A stretch of 64,000 nt of DNA from Nannocystis punicea (GTDB taxonomy: Bacteria > Myxococcota_A > Polyangia > Nannocystales > Nannocystaceae). Positions 54,318 through 62,556 of the stretch are shown here, piece by piece. The stretch covers positions 1,798,001 through 1,862,000 of the forward strand of contig NZ_CP114040.1 of NCBI RefSeq assembly GCF_026965555.1, written 5' to 3'. Both the position numbers and the translations under genes were made by a program. Positions within the stretch are counted from its first letter, which is position 1, and every line of letters begins with the position of its first letter. The notes under the pieces are model-generated. The model did not search any database. It saw nothing but the letters and a program-made list of their open reading frames with translations, and was not told the DNA's origin.

Positions 54318-54809
54318 ATGCTGCGCGGCGCTTGGCTCCTCGGGTCGTTGGTGTTCGTCTCGTCGGTCGTCCTCGGGTCGTGCGGACCGCCGCCGCCTCC
54401 GGGCTACTGCGCCGGCCCGACGTGCGGCTGCAGCGGCGGCGACAACTGCGTGCTCGACTGCCCCGCCGTCGGCTGCGACGCCGAGTGCCACGACGTCAGC
54501 AACTGCGATGCCGGCTGCGGCGACATGTGCAACCTGTCGTGCCACAACAACTCCAACTGCGACCTCGAGTGCGGCGACGGCTGCGCGGTCGACTGCCACT
54601 CGGTGAGCAACTGCGACGTCACCTGCGGGGCCGACTGCGCGGTCGACTGCAACAACCTGTCGAACTGCGACGTGGTGATGGTGAGCGGCGAGGTGACGTG
54701 CGAGGGCGTCGGCAACTGCGACATCCGCTGTGCCTTGCCCGACGGCAGCACCGAGCCGGCGTCGGACTGCGGCGGCGGCCGCCACAGCTGCCCGGTCGGG
54801 TCGTGCTGA
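54318..54809 (+). CDS. Small Cys-rich lipoprotein with CxxxC / SNCD repeats
   Basis: A 163-residue exported protein; lipobox VSSVVLGSC. The mature part has about 30 cysteines in repeats of roughly 12 residues such as CGDGCAVDCHSVSNCD and CGADCAVDCNNLSNCD, with Asp and Asn between. The pattern recalls right-handed beta-helix or disulfide ladders rather than a metal site, but it cannot be told by eye. It ends with RHSCPVGSC. No family name known to me. The next gene also encodes a Cys-rich lipoprotein. Confidence 0.72.
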   Translation: MLRGAWLLGSLVFVSSVVLGSCGPPPPPGYCAGPTCGCSGGDNCVLDCPAVGCDAECHDVSNCDAGCGDMCNLSCHNNSNCDLECGDGCAVDCHSVSNCDVTCGADCAVDCNNLSNCDVVMVSGEVTCEGVGNCDIRCALPDGSTEPASDCGGGRHSCPVGSC

Positions 54810-54885
54810 GTCCACGCGCGGAACGACGTTGACGCCCCGGTAGCGCGATTGCGCGGCCCAGGCCGACCTGGGACACTCGCGGCCG

Positions 54886-56004
54886 ATGTCGCAGACCTCG
54901 CGGGCCCTCACCGTGACCTTCGCCGCGGCCGCAGTCGCCGGCGCGTGTAACTTCCTGTCCTCGGGGGCAGGTCAGACGACGACCAACGTCGCCGACGTCG
55001 CCGGCGCGATCGCCTGCCCGGCGCTGGCGAGCGGCGGCGACGCGCTCGGGGTCAAGTACACCGCCAAGGCCGAGCTCAACGCCAAGGTCGGGGCGTTCGT
55101 GCAGGCGGCCAAGGACCTGCAGCGCCTGGCTGTCAAGTGGGACGCCGAGGTCACCTCGGCCTGCCGCAAGATCGGCGCCGACATCGGCGTCAACCCGGCG
55201 GCCATGCAGCCGAACCAGAACGCCACTGCCTCGCAGGCCGCCTGCGGCGCGGTCTCGGCGAAAGTGCAGGGGCTGCTCAAGGGCGGGGTGAAGATCGAGG
55301 CGAACTACACCGCGCCGAAGTGCGACGTCGACGCGTCGGCGCGGGCCCGCTGCGACGGCCGCTGCAAGGTCGAGGTCGACCCCGGCGAGATCGTCGCCCA
55401 GTGCACGCCGGCCAAGCTGTCGGGTCGCTGCCAGGGCACCTGCAAGGGCCAGTGCGACGGCCGCTGCTCCGGCCAGTGCCAGGGCAACTGCGCGGTCAAG
55501 GACGCTCAGGGTCGCTGCGCCGGCAAGTGCGACGGCACCTGCACCGGCCAGTGCGACGCGACGTGCCACGCGTCGTGCCAGGGCTCCTGGCAGGCGCCGA
55601 AGTGCGAGGGCCACGTGACGCCGCCGAAGGTCGACGCCGACTGCAAGGCCAGCTGCCAGGCGAGCGTGAAGTTCTCGGCCCAGTGCTCGAAGCCGCAGCT
55701 CGAGGTCAAGACGTCGAGCAACGCGCAGGCGCTGGGCAAGCTGGTGGCGTCGCTGTCGGCCAACCTGCCGGTGCTGATCGCCGCGCAGGTCAAGCTGGGG
55801 CGGGAGATCGGCGGCGAGGTGCAGACGCTGGTCCGCCTCGGCGGCGAGCTGCGCGGCAAGCTGCAGGGCGCCGGCGAGCAGGCGATCGCGTGCATCACCG
55901 CGTCGGCGTCGGCGGTGGCGACCGCGTCGATCAGCATCAACGTGTCGTTCAAGGCCAGCGCGTCGGTGTCCGGGGCCGTCGGCGCGAGCGGCAAGGCCGG
56001 CTGA
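54886..56004 (+). CDS. Lipoprotein with central GxCxGxC-rich segment
   Basis: A 372-residue exported protein; lipobox AVAGAC. Residues about 40-150 and 250-372 are helical and Ala-rich. The centre (about 145-265) has some 24 cysteines in GRCQGTCKGQCDGRCSGQC-like runs, each Cys separated by three residues, a pattern seen in disulfide-rich secreted proteins. The C-terminal part has a run of Ala/Ser (SASAVATASISINVSF). Function unknown; probably a structural or binding protein of the cell surface. Two palindromes nearby (54956 inside the gene). The fluoride-channel gene starts 3 bp after its stop. Confidence 0.75.
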   Translation: MSQTSRALTVTFAAAAVAGACNFLSSGAGQTTTNVADVAGAIACPALASGGDALGVKYTAKAELNAKVGAFVQAAKDLQRLAVKWDAEVTSACRKIGADIGVNPAAMQPNQNATASQAACGAVSAKVQGLLKGGVKIEANYTAPKCDVDASARARCDGRCKVEVDPGEIVAQCTPAKLSGRCQGTCKGQCDGRCSGQCQGNCAVKDAQGRCAGKCDGTCTGQCDATCHASCQGSWQAPKCEGHVTPPKVDADCKASCQASVKFSAQCSKPQLEVKTSSNAQALGKLVASLSANLPVLIAAQVKLGREIGGEVQTLVRLGGELRGKLQGAGEQAIACITASASAVATASISINVSFKASASVSGAVGASGKAG

Positions 56005-56007
56005 GCC

Positions 56008-56388
56008 GTGACGAGCGGGTGGCACTGGCTCGGGCTGTTCGCGGCCGGCGGCTGCGGGGTGTGCCTGCGCTTCGTCCTGGCGCTGCGGATCGACCGCTGG
56101 GCCGCGGAGGCGCTGCCCTACGCGGGCACCCTGGCGGTCAACCTGATCGGCTGCCTGGCGATCGGGGTGCTGGCGCCGCTGGTGCCGCAGGGCCCGGCGC
56201 GGGCGATCGCGGTGGCCGGGCTGCTCGGCGGGTTCACGACCTACAGCACGTTCGCCCTGCTGACGGTCGAGCTGGCCGGCGAGGCCCGCTGGGCGCCGCT
56301 GGCCTGGCAGCTCGGGCTGCACGTCGGCGGCGGGGCGCTGATGGTGGCGCTCGGCTCGCGCGTCGGGCGGTTGCTGGCCGGGGCGTGA
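56008..56388 (+). CDS. crcB: CrcB/Fluc fluoride channel
   Basis: A 126-residue membrane protein of the Fluc family, which exports fluoride as a dual-topology dimer. Four helices; the motifs GGCGVCLRF, LAVNLIGCLAIGVL and GGFTTYSTFAL are diagnostic, the last with the fluoride-coordinating Phe/Thr. The GTG at 56008 follows the upstream stop by three bases. No fluoride riboswitch (crcB motif) fits in that space, so regulation must come from upstream. One member only; homodimers are typical. Confidence 0.93.
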   Translation: MTSGWHWLGLFAAGGCGVCLRFVLALRIDRWAAEALPYAGTLAVNLIGCLAIGVLAPLVPQGPARAIAVAGLLGGFTTYSTFALLTVELAGEARWAPLAWQLGLHVGGGALMVALGSRVGRLLAGA

Positions 56389-56413
56389 GCGGTGAGCTCG
56401 GGTGGCAGATCGG

Positions 56414-56507
56414 ACATGTCTTGAGGGACATGTCCTGAAGACGTCGCGCGGAGATCGGGCAGCGGGCGCCGGTGATCGAGCGTACATGTCTTGAGGGACA
56501 TGTCGCG
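56414..56507. repeat. Two near-identical palindromes, 70 bp apart
   Basis: ACATGTCTTGAGGGACATGTC occurs at 56414-56434 and again at 56484-56504. Identity over 21 bases in intergenic DNA shows recent copying. They lie downstream of crcB and may end its transcript. Confidence 0.7.
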
Positions 56508-56597
56508 CGAGCCAGGGCGCGATGAGCCCGGTTGGATACGGCTGCTTCGCGCGTCCGGCGCTGGAACGTTAAACCGGCAGTGAGGGGCAATTTTGCC

Positions 56598-56626
56598 TTG
56601 GAATAATTTTATACGTAGTATATAGT
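56598..56626 (+). promoter_or_regulatory. Likely sigma-70-type promoter for the VOC gene
   Basis: TTGGAA (56598-56603) and TATAGT (56621-56626) are 17 bp apart, ideal spacing, in a short AT-rich patch that contrasts sharply with its surroundings. The start would fall near 56633, 47 bp before the ATG at 56680. Confidence 0.55.
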
Positions 56627-56635
56627 ACACAGTAC
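56615..56635 (+). promoter_or_regulatory. Probable operator overlapping the -10 region
   Basis: GTAGTATATAGTAC (56615-56628) is a near-perfect dyad (two mismatched positions), followed by GTAC-ACA-GTAC (56625-56635). The overlapping GTAC elements on the -10 box suggest a repressor site. No regulator gene is adjacent. Confidence 0.45.
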
Positions 56636-56679
56636 GAGAAAAGCGGCGAGGCCCGCCTCCACCGTTTCAAGGAGTCCTC

Positions 56680-57069
56680 ATGCAGATCACCGGCTGTGCA
56701 GTGTCGCTGACCGTCGACGATGTCGGCGCGTCGAGCGCCTTCTTTATTAAACATCTCGGGTTTCAGGAGGCGATGGCCGCCGACGGGTTCGTGTCGCTGC
56801 GCCGCGACGACGCCGGCATGAACGTGGTGTTGTTGCGCCGCGGCATCGAGGTGCTGCCGCCGGGCTTCCGCGATCAGCGGGCGGCGGGGGTGATCGTCGC
56901 CTTCGTCGTCGAAGATCTGGAGGGTGAGGAGCGGCGGCTGCGGGCCGAGGGCGTGCCGATCACGATGGCGCTGCGCGAGGAGCCGTGGGGCGAGCGGCTG
57001 TTCCAGATCACCGACCCCAACGGGGTGGTGGTCGAGCTGGTCGAGTGGGTGCGCTCGCCGACGGCGTGA
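56680..57069 (+). CDS. VOC-family (glyoxalase/bleomycin resistance-like) protein
   Basis: A 129-residue protein of the vicinal-oxygen-chelate fold. It has the paired beta-alpha-beta-beta-beta halves: CAVSLTVDDVGASSAFFIKHLGF opens the first, VIVAFVVEDLEGEERRL the second, and LFQITDPNGVVVELVEWV closes it with the Glu ligand typical of glyoxalase and extradiol enzymes. AAGGAG lies seven bases before the ATG. The substrate cannot be inferred; detoxification or antibiotic binding are usual. Its own AT-rich promoter suggests it is induced. Convergent with the amidohydrolase gene (3 bp). Confidence 0.88.
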   Translation: MQITGCAVSLTVDDVGASSAFFIKHLGFQEAMAADGFVSLRRDDAGMNVVLLRRGIEVLPPGFRDQRAAGVIVAFVVEDLEGEERRLRAEGVPITMALREEPWGERLFQITDPNGVVVELVEWVRSPTA

Positions 57070-57072
57070 GCC

Positions 57073-58962
57073 TCACTTCGGCGGTCGGGCCTGGAAGATC
57101 GCCGCGCCCTTGCGGTAGGTGGCGAGCGGGTGCACGGTCGCGAGGTCGCCTGTCCGAACGGACAGGGGGTTGTGGTCGAGGATCACGAGGTCCGCGACCC
57201 GGCCGACGGCGAGCTCGCCCTTGCGCTCGCCGTCGAAGAACTGGTGGGCGCCGCTGCTGGTGAGGCCGCGCAGGCCGTCGAACACGGGGACCCGCTGGGC
57301 CGGGCCGAGGACCTTGCCGGCGTGGGTGGTGCGGTTCACGGCGCTGGCGAGGAGCCGCAGCGGATCGGCGGGGAGCGTCGGCGCGTCGGTCTGCAGCGTG
57401 AACAGGAGGCCGCGCGCCAGGGCCGACTGGGCCGGGTCGAGCCGCGCGGCGCGGGCCGGTCCGAGGGCGGTGTCGTGATACCAGTCGCCCCAGTAGTAGA
57501 TCTGGGCGCTGGCGAACGACGGCACCATGTGGAGCTCGCGCATGCGATCGAGCTGGTCCTCGCGCACTGTCTGGGCCCCCAGCAGGACCGGGCGCCTGGC
57601 CTCGCCCCGGCGTCGCTCGAGCACCCGCTCCCACGCGTCGAGGTACTGGTCGGCCGCGGCGTCGCCGTCGGCGTGGGCGAGCACCTGCCAGCCGTGGTTC
57701 AGGGCGAGCTCGAGGATCTGTTCGACCTCGGTCGCCGCCATCTCGGCCTCGCCGCGCCAGCCGCGGGGCTTGCCCGGCGGCGGCGTGGTGTACGGGGCGC
57801 CGAGCCAGGCCTCGCGCGCTTGCAGGTTGCCGTCGAGCACGAGCTCGATGCCGCCGAGCTTGAGGCCGCGCTCCCACACGCCGAAGCGCTCGCCGACCAG
57901 GCGCTCGGCGTCGGCGACGCTGGTGACCACCGGATAGGCGACGATGTCGACCTCGTGCTTGTTGGCGCGGGCGAGCCGGCGCAGGATCTCGAGCTCGTCG
58001 GGGCCGACGGCGCCGTCCTGCACCGTGGTGAAGCCGCGGCGCGTGTACTGCCGTTCGGTGTGGACGATCCGCGCCGCGCGGTCGTCGGCGCTCGGCCGCG
58101 GCTGCGCGCGCTCGACGAGGAAGACTGCGCTGTCCGAGAGCACGCCGCTCGGCTCGCGCGACCGCGGCTTGCGAGCGATCAGGCCGCCGGGAGGGTCGGG
58201 GGTGTCGGCGTCGATGCCGAGCAATCGCAGGGCCGGCGTGTTGACGACCGCGACGTCGCGCGAGGCGTGGTAGAGGACGATCGGGTGCAGGGTCGAGACT
58301 GCGTCGAGGTCGTCGCGCGTGGGCTGTCGCCCCTCGCGCAGCCGCAGATCGTCGTAGTTCCAGCCGACCACCCATTCGCCGCCGGCCAGCTTGCGCCGCT
58401 TGATGTCGGCGCGCAGGGCCCGTTGCAGGTCGGCGAGCGAGCGCACGGTGCCGATCGGCGGGGCCGCCAGTTGGACCTGCTCGCTGCGCTCGGCGACGGC
58501 GCTGAGGTGGCCGTGGCTGTCGATGAAGCCGGGCAACAGGGCCTTGCCGTCGAGGTCGATGCGGTCGGTGTCGGCGTCGGCGAGCTTGATGATGTCGGCC
58601 TGGTCGCCGACCGCGACGATCTCGCCGCGACGGATCGCCAGCGCCTCGGCGACCATCGGATTGCCGTCACCGTCGACGCGCATGGTGATCACGGGGCCGC
58701 CGTAGAACACGCGATCGGCGGCCGTCACCGACTCTGCCGGTCGAGTCGGCGGCCTCGGCGAGGTCGTCGGCGGCCGCGCTGCGGACGGCTCCTTCGGCTT
58801 CGCGCTGCTCGCCGGTCGGGCCGGCTTGCCCTTGCCCGACCGGGCCGGCTTGCCCGCCGCCTGGCCCCCGGCGCTCGACCGCGGCGCGCTGCCCGAATGA
58901 TAGCTGTAGCTGCACGAGAGCAGCGCGACGGTGATTGCGGTGATCGGAACGAGGCGATGCAT
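57073..58962 (-). CDS. YtcJ-like amidohydrolase lipoprotein
   Basis: A 629-residue exported amidohydrolase. GGAGG precedes the ATG at 58962; lipobox VALLSC. A ~60-residue Lys/Pro/Ala linker follows. The metal-dependent amidohydrolase-3 (YtcJ) domain starts VFYGGPVITM, has LLPGFIDSHGHL (first metal His pair), GWNYDDLRL, YTRRGFTTVQDGAVG, VLAHADGDAA, FTLQTDAPTLPADPL and GRVADLVILDHNPL. Enzymes of this group hydrolyse varied amides and N-formyl compounds; the substrate is unknown. The final region includes a palindrome copy (57151). Confidence 0.85.
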   Translation of the reverse strand: MHRLVPITAITVALLSCSYSYHSGSAPRSSAGGQAAGKPARSGKGKPARPASSAKPKEPSAARPPTTSPRPPTRPAESVTAADRVFYGGPVITMRVDGDGNPMVAEALAIRRGEIVAVGDQADIIKLADADTDRIDLDGKALLPGFIDSHGHLSAVAERSEQVQLAAPPIGTVRSLADLQRALRADIKRRKLAGGEWVVGWNYDDLRLREGRQPTRDDLDAVSTLHPIVLYHASRDVAVVNTPALRLLGIDADTPDPPGGLIARKPRSREPSGVLSDSAVFLVERAQPRPSADDRAARIVHTERQYTRRGFTTVQDGAVGPDELEILRRLARANKHEVDIVAYPVVTSVADAERLVGERFGVWERGLKLGGIELVLDGNLQAREAWLGAPYTTPPPGKPRGWRGEAEMAATEVEQILELALNHGWQVLAHADGDAAADQYLDAWERVLERRRGEARRPVLLGAQTVREDQLDRMRELHMVPSFASAQIYYWGDWYHDTALGPARAARLDPAQSALARGLLFTLQTDAPTLPADPLRLLASAVNRTTHAGKVLGPAQRVPVFDGLRGLTSSGAHQFFDGERKGELAVGRVADLVILDHNPLSVRTGDLATVHPLATYRKGAAIFQARPPK

Positions 58963-59441
58963 CGACCGGACCTCCGTTGCATCGATAGCACCCGCGCGGC
59001 CGTCGTCGAGACGGGCGAGCGGCCGCGTCGACTCCGACTGGCATGATTGTTCTTTTTTAAAAAAGAAAAAGAACCGTGCTCGACCGTCGACCGAGCGCTG
59101 GCGCGGCGTCGAGTCGATCGGGCCGAGCGATCGAGAGATCGCCGAGCGCTCGGCCTCGGGCTCGTGCGCGCGAGCGCAGGTCGGCTCTCTGCGCGTGCGG
59201 CCGAGGACGGCGCGCCGCGAAGGCGCGCGAGGTGGACCGCTTGTGAACCATCCTTGCGGGAGACTGCTCGATCGCTGCGAACAAAGTTCGCCGTGATCCC
59301 GAGCGCGAGCGCGAGGTCGCCCGGGCATTGTTCGGAGCGAACTCGTGCGGTCGCGTGCGCGACGACCTCGCAGGGGGACAACTTGCGGCCGACCGACCGC
59401 CGCGATACGCAAGATCGACAGCGCAGGCGGAGGGACGAGGG
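58963..59441. other. Divergent promoter region of about 0.5 kb
   Basis: Lies between the amidohydrolase gene (minus) and the Asn-Gly repeat gene (plus). Contains the AT-rich palindrome at 59050. Between 59080 and 59440 the sequence has long open frames but none with protein-like make-up. Confidence 0.45.
59050..59067. promoter_or_regulatory. Perfect 18-bp AT-rich palindrome
   Basis: TTCTTTTTTAAAAAAGAA reads the same on both strands and is followed by AAAGAAC, giving a partly extended dyad with the preceding GTTC. It is the most AT-rich stretch of the window, 88 bp upstream of the amidohydrolase start. Either a regulatory site or a transcription end signal; the divergent context favours regulation. 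Confidence 0.45.
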
Positions 59442-59897
59442 ATGCCGGTGGAATCGGGTGACGACGGTGCGGCGGTGAGGACGAGCGGGCTGCAGACTAA
59501 CGGGCGCGAGATCAACGGGATCGAGCCCAATGGGATCGAGCCCAACGGGATCGAGCCCAACGGCTCACGGGTGCAGGGCACGCGCGAGGACGCGGTGAAC
59601 CACGGGCCGGGGACGCACGCGATCGAGCCCAACGGCGCGTATGCGGCCCGCGGAGGCCGGTTGCGGGCGCTGCGGATCAACGGCGTTCGCTTCGAGGCCG
59701 GCGCGAACGGGCTGCGGATCGACGCGATCGTGGTCAACGGCATGAAGCTCGAGGCGAGCGGCGGGCTGGTGATCGAGGAGGTCGAGGTCGAGGCGCCGAA
59801 GCCCGCGATCGTAACTGCGTCGGCGCCGGCGCCCGACTTCGGGGCGGTGACCGTGTCGTCGATCGAGCTGCCCGACGGGCGCCGCTTCGAGACCTGA
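59442..59897 (+). CDS. Asn-Gly repeat protein (NGIEPNG type)
   Basis: A 151-residue protein without signal peptide or membrane helix. Its centre contains the five-residue repeats INGIEPNGIEPNGIEPNG, coded by a 15-bp DNA repeat (59514-59563), with further Asn-Gly units later (EPNGAY, RINGVRF, VNGMKLE). Proteins with LNG/NGxxLNG repeats, related to pentapeptide-like beta-helices, are typical of myxobacteria and often sit beside ADYC-domain genes, as here (15 bp). Function unknown. Start ATG 59442, with GGAGGGACGAGG before it. Confidence 0.68.
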   Translation: MPVESGDDGAAVRTSGLQTNGREINGIEPNGIEPNGIEPNGSRVQGTREDAVNHGPGTHAIEPNGAYAARGGRLRALRINGVRFEAGANGLRIDAIVVNGMKLEASGGLVIEEVEVEAPKPAIVTASAPAPDFGAVTVSSIELPDGRRFET

Positions 59898-59912
59898 GGC
59901 GGAGGAGAGCCG

Positions 59913-60842
59913 ATGGCGCGGCATGGTTCGAGACGCGCCCTGATCTTCTCGCTGATCGCCGGCTGCGGCGCGCCGACCGAACCGGCGCCGGCGAAGCTCG
60001 CGGCGGTGCCGGCGAAGGGGCCTGCCACGCAGCTCGAGGACGGGTCGCGGCCGGTCCCGGCCCCGACCCCTGCCGACAGCCGTGAGCCCGAGCCGGCGGG
60101 AGCGCCGAAGGTCGAGATCGATCGCACTGCGTTCCGCATCACCTTGCCCGACGGACATGTCCTTTCGGACAACGAGATGATCGGGGTGGTCTTGACGGTG
60201 CGCGACGAGGAGGGCGCGTGGCGGAAGGTCCGCATCGAGAAGATCGAGGCCGATCCGCGCGACCCGGAGATCACGCTCCACGAGCTCTCGGTGCAGGACC
60301 CGGAGACGAGCACGTGGGCGCCGCTGTGCGCGCCGGGGCCCGACGGCCTGGCGCGGGCGATGCCCTTGGCGGGCACGTGGATGGCCGACGGGCGCTACGA
60401 AGCCGCGGACGGGGCGTTCAACGTGACCTGCACGTCGGGGGCGATCGGCAAGTGCGTGCGCTTCGGCTACAAGCCGTGGGTGACCGCGAGCGACGGCAGC
60501 AGCCTGTGGGACTATCATCAGGCCTGCGTGCGAATGGTGCGCGCCGACTATTGCGGCGACGGCACCTCGTTCACCAAGAACGGGACGCAGATCAACATCT
60601 TCGATCGACTGAAGATTCAGATGCTCGACAAGGCCCCGGGGTACGTGCTCGAGGCCGCCTGGGGCCCCGCGGGGGCGCTCTGCGTGCATCACCCCCGCGT
60701 GGCCGAGACCGCGACGCTGGCGCAGCTCGAGGCCAAGTGCCCCGAGCGCCTGCGCGGGCGCACCGGCGCGGCGTGCAACCGGGAGGCGTTCGCGGCCGAT
60801 CCGCAGTATCGACTGTTCAACCTGTCGGTGCCGCCGAAGTGA
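59913..60842 (+). CDS. ADYC-domain lipoprotein
   Basis: A 309-residue exported protein. AGGAGAG lies six bases before the ATG; lipobox IFSLIAGC. After a Pro-rich linker a beta-rich domain begins (FRITLPDGHVLSDNEMIGVVL...). The C-terminal half carries the ADYC motif: WDYHQACVRMVRADYCGDGTSFTKNGT in pieces, with FNVTCTSGAIGKCVRFGYKPW before it, and cysteines that probably pair. ADYC proteins are known mainly from myxobacteria; none has a proven role that I know of. It follows the Asn-Gly repeat gene by 15 bp and is likely co-transcribed. A palindrome copy at 60158 codes for part of the linker. Confidence 0.8.
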   Translation: MARHGSRRALIFSLIAGCGAPTEPAPAKLAAVPAKGPATQLEDGSRPVPAPTPADSREPEPAGAPKVEIDRTAFRITLPDGHVLSDNEMIGVVLTVRDEEGAWRKVRIEKIEADPRDPEITLHELSVQDPETSTWAPLCAPGPDGLARAMPLAGTWMADGRYEAADGAFNVTCTSGAIGKCVRFGYKPWVTASDGSSLWDYHQACVRMVRADYCGDGTSFTKNGTQINIFDRLKIQMLDKAPGYVLEAAWGPAGALCVHHPRVAETATLAQLEAKCPERLRGRTGAACNREAFAADPQYRLFNLSVPPK

Positions 60843-60857
60843 GCGCGGCGGGCGGGC

Positions 60858-61676
60858 TCACCAGTTGGCGGGGATCCGGAACGTGGTGGCAATCCACGAG
60901 GTGCGGTCGCCCTCGAAGCTCAGCTCGGTGGTGGCGGTCATGATCGCCATGTGCGTGCCGTCGGGGCTGGTGAACACGAGGCCGCGGTCGAGGTCGTAAT
61001 TCCAGATGTACGGCCGTTTGCGCACGCCGGGCTCGAGCCGCAGGGTGGCGTAACCCTTGAGGTTGAGGTCGAGCTGGAACGCGGAGCCCTTGCCCTCGTG
61101 GGCCTTCTCGCGGTCGCCGCCCAGGACCTCGAGCCAGGCGAAGGCGGTCTTGCCGGAGGGCAGGAGGATCGCGTAGGCCCTGGTGCCGGGGCGCGGCGCG
61201 GCGGCCTCCTGCGGCTCAGTCGGCGCCAGCAGGTAGCCGAGCTCGATGCCGTGCGACTGCAGCAGGGCCGTCCGCCGGGGCGCCAGCGCGGCCCGCAGGT
61301 CGGGCGGGTCGCACGGCTCGGCGTCGGGGCTCTTCGGGCGCACCTCGACGTAGCCGCCGGGCACGAGCGTGTCGCTGTCGGAGTCGACGACGAACAGGCG
61401 CGCTGCCCCCTCGCAAGTGGCAGCGCCCGGCCCGGCGTCGAAGGTCTCGAACGCGAAGTAGCGGCCGTCGCGTGACCAGCCCCAGACAGTGAGGTGATCG
61501 ATCTGCTGGCGCGGCTCGCCAGGCTGCTCGAACGGGGCGCCGAGCGTCGGCGGCGTCGGGCACTCGGCCGCGGGCGTCGCCTCCTCGCGCGGGACCTCCG
61601 GCTGCGCCGCCGGCGGGCCGTTCGGGGCGGTGCAGGCGCTGGCGAGCAGGACGGCGACGAGGAGGCGGGAGGGCAT
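60858..61676 (-). CDS. Lipoprotein, DUF2259-like
   Basis: A 272-residue exported protein with lipobox VAVLLASAC. The mature part has VWGWSRDGRYFAFETFDAG followed by VDSDSDTLVPGGYVEV, resembling the DUF2259 family of predicted secreted proteins with a propeller-like beta structure. The end, AIMTATTELSFEGDRTSWIATTF, is conserved-looking. Convergent with the ADYC gene (15 bp). Function unknown. Confidence 0.7.
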   Translation of the reverse strand: MPSRLLVAVLLASACTAPNGPPAAQPEVPREEATPAAECPTPPTLGAPFEQPGEPRQQIDHLTVWGWSRDGRYFAFETFDAGPGAATCEGAARLFVVDSDSDTLVPGGYVEVRPKSPDAEPCDPPDLRAALAPRRTALLQSHGIELGYLLAPTEPQEAAAPRPGTRAYAILLPSGKTAFAWLEVLGGDREKAHEGKGSAFQLDLNLKGYATLRLEPGVRKRPYIWNYDLDRGLVFTSPDGTHMAIMTATTELSFEGDRTSWIATTFRIPANW

Positions 61677-61911
61677 GCGCTGGGTTTACCTGCTGCGGGG
61701 AGCGGGCGCCAATTCGGAGGTCGAGTGTCCCGAGAGACAGGTACGTTTCGTGGCCGTGCGACCGGCCGGCGGGGCCTCGCGGCGCGGATGGAGATGTCCC
61801 ATTGGACATGTGAAGCGCGGGGCGATGCGACCGCGCGCGGCCGGGACTCTCGGTCCACTCTTCGCGCGGCTTCGGTTCGGGATCGGATCGCGCCGTGTTA
61901 ACCTCGAGCCG

Positions 61912-62556
61912 ATGCAGTTCGAGGCGGGGGATGAAGTCGTCTGCTTTCCGACCAGCACTCTGGCGATCGGGCGGGTGCTCGCGGCGGAGGAGGCGGGGCT
62001 GTTCCTCGTGCAGCTGCCCTGCGACGATCCCGAGGACGAGGAGTTCTTCCGGTGCGAGCTGCTGGCGGAGCAGCTGTATCTCGTCCGCTCGACGCGGCGC
62101 AGGTTCCTCGACGATGTCCTCGCCAGCGTCGCGCGCCGGGTGCGTCCTGCCCACGTCGCCGTCGCGCTCGATCGTTACTGGGTCGAGGCGAGCGACAGGG
62201 GCTCGGACGAGCTCGTCGCCGTCGCTCGCGGGGCCGAGCAGGTGCGACGCGAGGCCGGTGCCGCCGCCGACGCGCTCGTGAAAGAGGTCCAGGCGAGGCT
62301 CCGTGCGTGCTTCGAGGACATGCGCGAATCGCAGCAGATCACCTGCTGGGAGGCCGGCGTCGACTACTGGCTCGGGGACTCGCCGCGGGCGCCGCACGGC
62401 ACGATCCTCGCCCGTCGCGCGCTGCTGCGCGACCTCCGGCCGGGATCGGTGGGGGATGACGCGTACGAGCTCATGCTCGCCGGCGTTCGCCCGTTCCGCA
62501 TCCGTTGCGAGGAGGCGCTGGCGGCCGTCACCCGCGCTGGTGGCGCGAGCGGCTGA
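61912..62556 (+). CDS. Hypothetical protein convergent with rodA
   Basis: A 214-residue soluble protein. The first ~60 residues form a beta-rich module (EAGDEVVCFPTSTLAIGRVLAAEEAGLFLVQLP), like a small SH3 or Tudor-type barrel; the rest is helical. No named family known to me. ATG at 61912 chosen from the start of conserved-looking sequence. Its last 29 bases overlap the end of rodA on the other strand. Two palindrome copies (61726, 61795) lie in its upstream region. Confidence 0.65.
   Translation: MQFEAGDEVVCFPTSTLAIGRVLAAEEAGLFLVQLPCDDPEDEEFFRCELLAEQLYLVRSTRRRFLDDVLASVARRVRPAHVAVALDRYWVEASDRGSDELVAVARGAEQVRREAGAAADALVKEVQARLRACFEDMRESQQITCWEAGVDYWLGDSPRAPHGTILARRALLRDLRPGSVGDDAYELMLAGVRPFRIRCEEALAAVTRAGGASG

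Noticed and set aside
56389..56600. Fluoride riboswitch linked to crcB
   Set aside because: The region lies downstream of crcB, and the 3-bp gap upstream of crcB is too short for the motif.
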